Source: Fuerstiella sp. (GTDB lineage Bacteria > Planctomycetota > Planctomycetia > Planctomycetales > Planctomycetaceae). Taken from it: a DNA stretch of 64,000 nucleotides. This document shows, in pieces, positions 35,130-43,021 of this stretch. The translations under genes and the position numbers were made by a program. Positions within the stretch are counted from its first letter, which is position 1, and every line of letters starts with the position of its first letter. The stretch is taken from positions 20,437-84,436 of the forward strand of contig JAKVAY010000037.1 in the NCBI GenBank assembly GCA_022447185.1, written 5' to 3'. The notes beneath the pieces are model-generated. The model ran no database searches and had not been told where the DNA came from. It saw only the letters and a program-made list of their open reading frames with translations.

Positions 35130-36392
35130 ATGACACATTCGCAGATATCGACTCAGGTACTCAGCAACGGAGTGACGGTTGTTCTTGAACAAATGGCCGA
35201 CGTACAGTCCGCTGCAGTGACGGTCCTGCAGCCCGCCGGAAGTGTCTATGATTTACCTGGCAAGTCTGGTACGGCGGCCCTCCTGTCCGAACTGCTGACT
35301 CGCGGTGCCGGCGATTATTCGACTCGCGAGTTGTCCGCCGCTCTGGATAATCTCGGCGTTCAACGCAGCGTCTCCCCGGGACTGAGCCATTTGACGCTGT
35401 CGGCTGCAACGACTGCCGACCGCATCAATGACACGGTCCCGCTGCTTGCTGCTATGATGACGTCTCCCCATCTGTCTGACGAGCACTTTGCTCCCGCACA
35501 GGATCTTGTACGGCAGGCACTGCACGCACTGGAAGATGAACCACAACAGCGACTGGGACAGTACCTGCGACGCTGCAGCTATGACGCTCCATGGGGAAAT
35601 CCATCCAGTGGAACGCTGACGGATGTTGACAACATCACGTGTAATGACGTTCGACAACATTTCAACACATATGCGAGCCCACAGGAAACGATCATCGGTG
35701 TCGCAGGTAAGATTTCGTCGACAGAGATTTGCGACGCCATGGAATCCTCTTTTGGTTCGTGGACCGGTGGCAACGGCGCAGACATCCAGACATCTCCGTG
35801 TGATTCCTCCCCCCGTCATATCAATCACGAATCAGCCCAGACCCACATTGGTCTTGCATGGCCCAGTGTTCCGTACGGTCACGAACGTTATTTTGATGCG
35901 TGGGCGGCGGTCGGCATTCTCAGTGGCGGCATGAGTTCCCGGCTCTTCACAAACGTCCGTGAAAAACGAGGCCTGTGTTACTCCGTATCTGCATCACTCA
36001 ACACACTGAAGAATGAGGCAAGGGTATTTGGTTATGCGGGAACGACCACCGAACGTGCCCAGGAGACGCTGGAGGCCACGGTGGCAGAAATCCGTGGACT
36101 TCATAAAGGCCTTACGATTGATGAACTTCGACGCTGCCAGGCTCAGGCCAAAAGTTCCCTGATTATGCAGCAGGAGTCGACCATGTCACGGTCGTCGTCA
36201 CTTGCTCGTGATACCTGGCATCTGGGCCGGGTGCTCATGCCGGAAGAGATACGGAACTGCATTGAAAAAATTACGGTCGAAGACGTCCGGAACTACACAC
36301 TGGAGTATGCCCCAAAAGAAATTGTGCTGGTCACGATCGGACCGGAGCCGCTAAATGCAGACTGTCTCCGGACTGTGACGACGGCCGTGTAA
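35130..36392 (+). CDS. M16 peptidase-like protein lacking the zinc motif
   Basis: A 420-residue M16-family protein with the two-lobed fold. The first lobe opens with TQVLSNGVTVVLEQMADVQS, matching active M16 proteins, but where they have HxxEH this one has GTAALLSELLTRGA. It is therefore probably catalytically inactive. The second lobe is typical, including GGMSSRLFTNVREKRGLCYS near residue 270. In inactive/active M16 pairs (like mitochondrial MPP alpha/beta) the inactive subunit binds substrate. The zinc-motif gene follows at 36598, so the two products may form a heterodimer. No signal peptide is visible, so the site of action is probably cytoplasmic. Confidence 0.88.
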   Translation: MTHSQISTQVLSNGVTVVLEQMADVQSAAVTVLQPAGSVYDLPGKSGTAALLSELLTRGAGDYSTRELSAALDNLGVQRSVSPGLSHLTLSAATTADRINDTVPLLAAMMTSPHLSDEHFAPAQDLVRQALHALEDEPQQRLGQYLRRCSYDAPWGNPSSGTLTDVDNITCNDVRQHFNTYASPQETIIGVAGKISSTEICDAMESSFGSWTGGNGADIQTSPCDSSPRHINHESAQTHIGLAWPSVPYGHERYFDAWAAVGILSGGMSSRLFTNVREKRGLCYSVSASLNTLKNEARVFGYAGTTTERAQETLEATVAEIRGLHKGLTIDELRRCQAQAKSSLIMQQESTMSRSSSLARDTWHLGRVLMPEEIRNCIEKITVEDVRNYTLEYAPKEIVLVTIGPEPLNADCLRTVTTAV

Positions 36393-36597
36393 AATGTGTC
36401 ATCATTTTCTGATAATGCAGCAATGAGTGTGACCGATCTGTATTTTCAGAAATGGAACCGGTTCTCGAAGCGGGTCCATTCCTCAATTCACCGTTGACAA
36501 GACAGTCACAACCTGGTGCATCTCTGGTTGGAACTTCTCTGCCATTTCGATGATTCAAACCCTGTCGGACCGAAGCGCCGACCGACGGACACTACCA

Positions 36598-37824
36598 ATG
36601 CAGTTTTACCAGCACCAACTGTCCAACGGGCTCAACATCGTTGCTGAACTCACTCCGTCTGTGCACAGTGTTGCCGCAGGCTTTTTCGTGCGAACCGGCG
36701 CACGTGACGAGACGGATTCAGTCTCCGGAGTTAGTCATTTTCTGGAACACATGGCGTTCAAAGGTAACGACCAGTACTCGGCCGATGACGTGAATCGAAT
36801 CTTCGATGAGGTCGGTGCCCGCTACAACGCCTCGACGGCCGAAGATGTCACAACATACTACGCCGCTGTGCTTCCGGAATACCTGACAACGACCATGGAA
36901 ATGCTGTCAATTCTTATGCAGCCATCATTGAGACAGGAGGACTTCGACATCGAAAAACATGTGATCCTGGAAGAAATAGGCATGTATGATGACATGCCGT
37001 CATTTACGGCGTACGACAACGTCATGGCAACTCATTTTTCAGGTCATCCGCTCGGACAAAGTATTCTTGGAACCAATGAGAGCATCACAGATCTGACCGC
37101 CGACCAAATGCGGACGTACCACAAACGGCAGTATCATGCTGCCAATATTACGCTGACCGTCGCCGGCAACACGGACTTCGCATCCGTACTGAGTCTGGCA
37201 GAGCAATACTGCGGTGATATTCCTTCCGGTATCTGTGCACGCGAGTTGCCACCGGTTGAACCGCAGCAACGCAGCGAGTTCATTGTGAAAGCTGGCAGCG
37301 GCCACCAGAATGTGATGCAGATGGGTCTGGCACCGCTGGCGTCGGATCCGCTGAGATTTGCAGCTGAATTACTCGCGGTGATTGTCGGAGATGATTCAGG
37401 CAGCCGGATGTTCTGGGACATCGTGTACCCCGGCCACGCTGATTCAGCGGAACTGGGCTACAACGAGTATGACGGAGCAGGAACCTGGATGACTTATCTC
37501 AGCTGCAATCCGGAACACACTTCTGAAAATCTACAGCGGATGCAGGCAATCTTTGACGTCGTGAACAGCGATGGTGTCACAGAAGAAGAACTTGAACAGG
37601 CGCGCAACAAAGTCGCTTCGCGCATTGTTTTGCGAGGAGAACGACCGATGGGACGTCTGTCTTCGCTTGGTGGTAACTGGCTGTATCGCGGGGAATACAG
37701 TTCTGTTACGAACGATCTGGAAATTGTGCGGAACATCGGAGCAAGGCAGATCTGGTCGTTGCTCCAGAAATATCCACTAAATGTCAATACCACAATCGGC
37801 GTTGGACCACTTGAGACGCTGTAA
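36598..37824 (+). CDS. M16 zinc peptidase, active subunit
   Basis: A 408-residue M16B peptidase. The zinc and catalytic motif is HFLEH (residues 47-51) in SGVSHFLEHMAFKGN, and the third ligand is the Glu in VILEEIGMYDD (about residue 125). The second lobe carries SGSRMFWDIV, the usual GSRLF-type block, and AELGYNEYDGAGTW. No signal peptide is visible. An ATG at 36550 would add 16 polar residues; 36598 starts directly at QFYQHQLSNGLNIV, as in relatives. It is about 200 bases downstream of the zinc-less paralogue and reads the same way, so the two are likely functional partners. Confidence 0.9.
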   Translation: MQFYQHQLSNGLNIVAELTPSVHSVAAGFFVRTGARDETDSVSGVSHFLEHMAFKGNDQYSADDVNRIFDEVGARYNASTAEDVTTYYAAVLPEYLTTTMEMLSILMQPSLRQEDFDIEKHVILEEIGMYDDMPSFTAYDNVMATHFSGHPLGQSILGTNESITDLTADQMRTYHKRQYHAANITLTVAGNTDFASVLSLAEQYCGDIPSGICARELPPVEPQQRSEFIVKAGSGHQNVMQMGLAPLASDPLRFAAELLAVIVGDDSGSRMFWDIVYPGHADSAELGYNEYDGAGTWMTYLSCNPEHTSENLQRMQAIFDVVNSDGVTEEELEQARNKVASRIVLRGERPMGRLSSLGGNWLYRGEYSSVTNDLEIVRNIGARQIWSLLQKYPLNVNTTIGVGPLETL

Positions 37825-37916
37825 TGAATGAACGCCCGTCTTCCTCAGACAGAGCCCTCATCGGCTGAGCGAACACTTACGCGCAGGTCGTTCGAACGAC
37901 CGACTCCACCACACGG

Positions 37917-38873
37917 TCAGGTCGCCGGAACCGGGTATCCTCGGGACTGATCGACCAGGTTCCTGAGCGGCTCTCCGGACCTGTATCGATGCAGATTGTC
38001 GCAAAAGAATTCGACCAGACGCTTCGACCGGTCACCCGACCACCCTGCAATGTGCGGCGTGATGATCAGACGCGGTGTCTCCCAAAGCGGGTCGTCTTCC
38101 GGTAAAGGCTCGACTGCCGTCACATCCAGTCCTGCACCCATGATGCGGCCTTCAGTAAGACACTCGATCAAAGCCGGTTCGTCGACAATACCGCCACGTG
38201 CGATGTTTATCAGAATCGCTGTGGGCTTGAGCAATCCAATCTGCTCGGGCCCAATCAACCCCTGAGTCTCAGCGGTCGCCGGACAGGACACCAACAGGAC
38301 ATCTGCCGCGGCGACCAGGTCATTCAACTTGTCAAGTCCCTGCAGCGATTCCACTTCGTCAGGCTTCGGTGGGGAATGCCGATCGACAGCAATGACGCGC
38401 ATCCCAAACGCTGCCGCGACTCGAGCATAGCGACGACCAATCCCACCCAGCCCAACAATTCCGACAGTCCGGCCGTCGAGATCATCAGGAATAAACGGAT
38501 TCCATTGATGCTCATTCTGATCTTGATGAAAGGTTTTTAGATGACGGGAAACAGCCAGAGTCAGAGCCCAGGCAGTTTCCACAACTGGTGCAGCGTGCAG
38601 TCCGCTGGCATTCGTGACGATCAGTCCCCGTTTGATAACTTCCGGAGTCAGCATCATGTCGAGTCCGGCTGCGGCAGTTTGAATCCATTTCAGTTTCGGC
38701 GCCGGTGTAAAAATCTCTGGTGTGTGATAACCAATGAACACCTCAGCATCAGCCATTTCAGAGACGAGGTCCTGCTCGGCAGGAAGCACAACAGTATGAT
38801 CACCGGCTGCATCGATCAGCATTGCCAGGTGTTCGTCTTTAAAGCCGATAGGATCAAAAACGACAATCTTCAT
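37917..38873 (-). CDS. D-2-hydroxyacid dehydrogenase
   Basis: A 318-residue NAD-dependent dehydrogenase of the D-isomer-specific family. The cofactor motif is VGIVGLGGIGRRYARVA (G-x-G-x2-G), followed by the acidic residue in VIAVDRHS. The catalytic triad is present: Arg in NIARGGIVDEPAL, Glu in AVEPLPEDDPLW, and His in LIITPHIAGWSGD. The N-terminal substrate domain has KWIQTAAAGLDMML. The substrate is not determined (relatives use glyoxylate, 2-hydroxyisocaproate or phosphoglycerate); the length and lack of an ACT domain argue against SerA. The start at 38873 (MKIVVFDP) is favoured over 38894. It is convergent with the M16 pair. Confidence 0.88.
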   Translation of the reverse strand: MKIVVFDPIGFKDEHLAMLIDAAGDHTVVLPAEQDLVSEMADAEVFIGYHTPEIFTPAPKLKWIQTAAAGLDMMLTPEVIKRGLIVTNASGLHAAPVVETAWALTLAVSRHLKTFHQDQNEHQWNPFIPDDLDGRTVGIVGLGGIGRRYARVAAAFGMRVIAVDRHSPPKPDEVESLQGLDKLNDLVAAADVLLVSCPATAETQGLIGPEQIGLLKPTAILINIARGGIVDEPALIECLTEGRIMGAGLDVTAVEPLPEDDPLWETPRLIITPHIAGWSGDRSKRLVEFFCDNLHRYRSGEPLRNLVDQSRGYPVPAT

Positions 38874-40624
38874 GGAACGGGTCCTCACAGTCACCTGGTA
38901 TCCAGGGACGACAGGAATGACAACGCAACGGCCTTACTGATCGAGCTGTGCTTCTGAAATTTACGCACCGGACCGTTGTTCTGCTCGCTGTATGCAGCCC
39001 AAACGCAACCAGCAAATCATCAGGCTTCGGAATGTATTGACAGAAAAGGAACGCAAATCCCAGAACCGGGCTGGAACAGCAATTATCCGAACGACCTCGG
39101 CAGAACACAAGCGGACGATCAAGGGCATTTAGTGCGACTCAGCTTGGCGAGGTGGATTGATACGAAATGTTGATTTGACCTGCCTCTTAAATCGAGAGCA
39201 GTTTCTGAGTGGTCCACTCGAGAACTAATTCATATAAGAAGACAACTACCACACGCATCTAACACTCGATTAATTCAGTGTGTGGCAGAGGTCACTGACT
39301 AAGGACAGGAAGCTGCCGTTGACCCGGAACATCAACAAATCTGAGATCGAATGGGTCGTGTCCGCTGAATTGAATGACGCTTTTCATCGCCGGTCAGGCA
39401 GACGGATCTTGGGATTCTCACCGATCCACGATGGAGCATGGAAGTCTGTATCTGGCTGAAACGGCACTTGATGTGGCCCCGTCCGTCCATTACATAAATA
39501 GATTTGGATGCGTGACTGACCGGTCTGTACATGCGTAAATGCAACGTCTGCTGGCAAGGAGGGGCATCGCCGGGCAGGGGATGGAAAATAACGGCAACGC
39601 CAAACCGAGCAATCTGGTGGTTTACGAATACGCTCTTGAAACGCTCCGGTTGGCGTTCGATACCCTGGCCTCTAGTCCGGTCGAGAAGTTGCGCGCTGTG
39701 GTAGCACAGACAATCATAGCCGTCGCATAGGCATCCGGAGAAGGACTGGGCAGTAGCGGCCAAAAGATCAGTCCGCAAGAGGGAGAATGCATTGAGATGA
39801 TTGATTCGACTCTGGCACTTTCTCCAACATCCTCTTCGGCCGCCATATTGGCCGAAGGTCTCTCGCAGGTGGGATTCTTCAGTACGCCGTCTGCTGCGGA
39901 ACAAAGCCACGCTTCAAACCAGTATCGTCCGACACCGGATGGCGTCGTATTTCCCAAGCCGATGAAGGACCTCTGCTGACAACTCCTAGCGATTGCAGAG
40001 CAGCCTGAGGTTCACACAACGATCTTAAACAGAGTCCGCCGCCTGAACCAGGATCATTCACGGGGTGCAATAATCAGTAGTGTGACCGATCCGTGCTGGT
40101 TCAGCCCCTCTCCATGAAGGTCTCAAATCTGTGGCTGTATCTTCGTCGGCAGATTGATGCACCCGGCAAGTAAGAACTGCCGATGGAACACTACCAACAC
40201 CTGGGGCTCAACATACCCGCTCGTACCGCCGTAGCGGATTCATGCCAACGTTCCAATGTTGTCGGACATCCGACATTCACGTCACAAAGGAGCCAGGGAG
40301 CGATCCAAAAAAAAATCATACGATGCAAACGTCGGATTCAATCCGCGCGCAGAGCTTCCCACAACTGGGAAACGATCCTGGTCGGCCAGGCCACGATTCG
40401 GAACTGTCTCTCACCCATCCGAATCAGCAAGGCACTTGGTTGCAGCAGAAATACGCTTTTGTCATAGTTTCGTCGTCGAACTCGTGGAAGTCGGCGTCTT
40501 TATTTTTCAACGCAGCGGCGAAACAACCGGGCTTCGTTGAACATCTTTGGATCGACCGTTTTCGGGTTTCGATTCTTCTCTCCGCAGTGCCCCAGTACAC
40601 ATTTCGTCCGGCGGACAGGACCAC
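38874..40624. other. 1.75-kb stretch without a convincing gene
   Basis: Frames of 60-190 codons exist on both strands (the longest is minus 39332-39910), but their translations are Cys/His/Arg-rich or low in structure, with no recognisable domain, and they change frame repeatedly. The stretch may be a remnant of lost genes or hold an unrecognised RNA. I saw no terminal inverted repeats, transposase motif or tRNA. The final part should contain the promoter of the nuo operon. Confidence 0.45.
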
Positions 40625-41992
40625 ATGTTTCTGACCCTCGCCTCACAATCGGTGCCAGAACTTCTGGACTACTTCGCTCCGCAGTGGTTACAGGATACCG
40701 CCTCGGAAGGCTGGCAATATGTCGGTGCCGCGTTGGTCCACATGGCCCTGCTGTTTGGCGTTTTTTCTCTGTGTCCGTTTTTTTTGATCTGGCTGGAACG
40801 TAAGGTAGCCGGTCGAATTCAGGACCGCCTGGGTCCCACCCGTGTGGGAGGTCGATTTGGCTGGCTGCAGTCTCTGGCCGACGGCATTAAGCTGATCCAA
40901 AAAGAAGACCTGTGCCCTCCTGCAGCGGATTCGATGTTGTTCAACGCAGCACCATACATCGTGTGTATGTCGTCGTTTGCAGCATTCATCGTCCTGCCGT
41001 TCAGTGAAGGCTGGGTTGCTGTAGCCGCTGATTGCGGTCTGTTTATCATGCTGGCAATCATGTCACTGGAAGTTTTTGGAATCATTCTGGCCGGCTATTC
41101 CAGCGCATCGAAATGGTCGCTTTTTGGCGGAATGAGAGAAGCCGCCCAAATGGTCAGCTATGAAATTCCGATGGCGATTTGTGCGCTGATTCCGGTTGTT
41201 GCTGCGGGATCACTCAACTTGGGTGAAATCGGCGATATGCAAAGCGGTGGGATACAGAATTGGTTTCTTTTCCATGACCCCTTCACATTCATCGCATTCT
41301 TTGTTTACTTCGTCGTAGCGACGGCAAGTTGCAAGCGAGCACCTTTCGATCTGGCCGAAGCAGAAAGTGAACTCGTCGGCGGATTCCACACAGAATACAG
41401 CGGCATGCGGTGGTCGTTCTTCTTCATGGGCGAATATGCCAGCATGTTTGCCGTATGTGGCATCGCATCAATCCTGTTTCTGGGCGGCTGGAACACCGGA
41501 CTGCAGGGAATTGACGAAATTCTTTCCACAATGCGTGCGGGTGACAATGCAGGCAGCTATCTGGCAGGTGTTCTCGGTGTGGGAATTTTTGCGGCAAAGG
41601 CCGCAATTGGCGTGTTCATCCAGGTATGGCTGAGATGGACCGTGCCACGCATTCGTATCGATCAGGTCATCACCGTGTGCCTGAAGTATCTCGTTCCGAT
41701 CAGCTGCTTTTTATTCCTGGGGGCGATCGTCTGGCCGCTGATTCTGCACAAAGGTTTGGGTGACAGGACAACATGGAATGAACCACTCGGGGAACGCGTG
41801 GCTGAGGCGATTGAAGGTGGGCGAACGGTCACAACTGTCCTGGAAAGGGATGAAAGACCCGGGCAATCGGACGCGCATTCGCCGGATCACGGACCAGACG
41901 CCGATTCGAAAGACGAGGATGAAGATTCTGTGTCGGCAACACAATTCGATCATTCCCTGACACTCTATCCAGCAGAGGAAGTGTCACGATGA
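40625..41992 (+). CDS. nuoH: NADH-quinone oxidoreductase subunit H
   Basis: A 455-residue membrane subunit of respiratory complex I forming part of the quinone chamber. Conserved features: WLERKVAGRIQDRLGPTRVG after the first helix, LQSLADGIKLIQKED, and the loop FDLAEAESELVGGFHTEYSG, whose acidic residues line the quinone channel. About eight hydrophobic helices are visible. The last 75 residues form a charged, probably cytoplasmic tail (RTVTTVLERDERPGQSDA, then a run of Asp and Glu), longer than usual for NuoH (about 330-350 residues). The ATG at 40625 begins directly before the first amphipathic segment. Its stop overlaps the nuoJ start by 4 bases (ATGA), and nuoI, which normally lies between them, is absent. 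Confidence 0.93.
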   Translation: MFLTLASQSVPELLDYFAPQWLQDTASEGWQYVGAALVHMALLFGVFSLCPFFLIWLERKVAGRIQDRLGPTRVGGRFGWLQSLADGIKLIQKEDLCPPAADSMLFNAAPYIVCMSSFAAFIVLPFSEGWVAVAADCGLFIMLAIMSLEVFGIILAGYSSASKWSLFGGMREAAQMVSYEIPMAICALIPVVAAGSLNLGEIGDMQSGGIQNWFLFHDPFTFIAFFVYFVVATASCKRAPFDLAEAESELVGGFHTEYSGMRWSFFFMGEYASMFAVCGIASILFLGGWNTGLQGIDEILSTMRAGDNAGSYLAGVLGVGIFAAKAAIGVFIQVWLRWTVPRIRIDQVITVCLKYLVPISCFLFLGAIVWPLILHKGLGDRTTWNEPLGERVAEAIEGGRTVTTVLERDERPGQSDAHSPDHGPDADSKDEDEDSVSATQFDHSLTLYPAEEVSR

Positions 41993-42591
41993 ATGGCGAC
42001 TCCCTGTTCTTTACACTGTTCGCTTTCATGGCCTGTCTGGGTGCTGTCGCAGTGGTCGTCAGTCAGAGAATGGTGCGTATGGCGTTCTGGCTGATTATTT
42101 CACTGGGAAGCACAGCCGCACTGTTTTTCCTGATCGATGCTGATTTTTTGGGCGCTGCTCAACTATTGATCTACGTCGGCGGTACGCTGGTTCTGCTGGT
42201 GTTTGCCGTGATGCTGACGTCAAGTGGCCCCTATCTGAATATCGAAACGTCACCTGGTGAGATAGTGATGGCGGCGATGCTGGGCCTGTTGTTTTTGTTC
42301 ATGGTGGTCTCGTCCCAAACAGGAATCGACTGGAACGGTACAAATCAGCAAATGGCTGCTGCGAACGGAATGACGGGTGAAATCTCCACATTCGATTCCG
42401 GTTCAGAGGGCAATACGCTGAGAACAATCGGCATGAGTCTTCTGGGGTTAAGGCCCGACCGAGGTGCAGCCGAAACCGGTCAGTTGCACACAGGCTATTT
42501 ACTGCCATTTGAAATTGTTTCTGTGCATTTGCTCGTCGTGCTGATCGGGGCCGCCTATCTGGCCCGAGCAAAGCGACGTCGTGATACCTGA
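41989..42591 (+). CDS. nuoJ: NADH-quinone oxidoreductase subunit J
   Basis: A 200-residue membrane subunit of complex I. Five hydrophobic helices are visible. Landmarks: SLFFTLFAFMACLGAVAVVV (helix 1), VRMAFWLIISLGSTAALFFL, and the pi-bulge helix region FLGAAQLLIYVGGTLVLLVF, the most conserved block of NuoJ. A hydrophilic loop follows, and the last helix is in FEIVSVHLLVVLIGAAYLAR. It starts within the nuoH stop (ATGA overlap), showing translational coupling. Its stop is 67 bases before nuoK. Confidence 0.92.
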   Translation: MNGDSLFFTLFAFMACLGAVAVVVSQRMVRMAFWLIISLGSTAALFFLIDADFLGAAQLLIYVGGTLVLLVFAVMLTSSGPYLNIETSPGEIVMAAMLGLLFLFMVVSSQTGIDWNGTNQQMAAANGMTGEISTFDSGSEGNTLRTIGMSLLGLRPDRGAAETGQLHTGYLLPFEIVSVHLLVVLIGAAYLARAKRRRDT

Positions 42592-42658
42592 GTTCGTCCC
42601 GTCGGTGTAAGGCGTTCACCGCCAAACGCCAACTGTTCACTTAACGATTGTTGAATCC

Positions 42659-42967
42659 ATGGAGCCCACCCTCAGCAGATATCTGATGATTGGTGCAGTT
42701 TTGTTTGTGTGCGGAGTGATCTGCATGGCGACCAAACGAAACGCCATCGGTATTTTGATGGGTGTCGAACTCGTACTGAACGGAGCCAACGTCAATCTTG
42801 TCGCATTTTCTCACTACACGACTCTGGGTATCGACGGCCAGATCTATTCACTGTTCGTGATTGTACTGGCGGCTGCTGAAGCCGCCGTTGCTCTGGCAAT
42901 TGCTCTCAATTTTTACAACAACCACTTGACGATTGATGTGGATCGAGCCAACAGACTGAAAGGCTGA
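42659..42967 (+). CDS. nuoK: NADH-quinone oxidoreductase subunit K
   Basis: A 102-residue, three-helix membrane subunit of complex I homologous to MrpC. Conserved acidic residues used in proton transfer are present: Glu in GILMGVELVLNGANVNLVAF and Glu in VLAAAEAAVALAIALNFY. The length is exactly that of typical NuoK. The N-terminus LSRYLMIGAVLFVCGVIC is the usual first helix. It sits between nuoJ and nuoL in the standard order. Confidence 0.94.
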   Translation: MEPTLSRYLMIGAVLFVCGVICMATKRNAIGILMGVELVLNGANVNLVAFSHYTTLGIDGQIYSLFVIVLAAAEAAVALAIALNFYNNHLTIDVDRANRLKG

Positions 42968-43021
42968 GTCCTTCGAAATGAAGGCGATTCATTGTCACTC
43001 AGTATCGAATGCGAATAACCG

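Noticed and set aside
39332..39910. A 192-codon minus-strand frame in the gene-free stretch before nuoH
   Set aside because: The translation is rich in Cys, His and Arg, has no signal, domain or repeats, and overlaps other equally poor frames on both strands.
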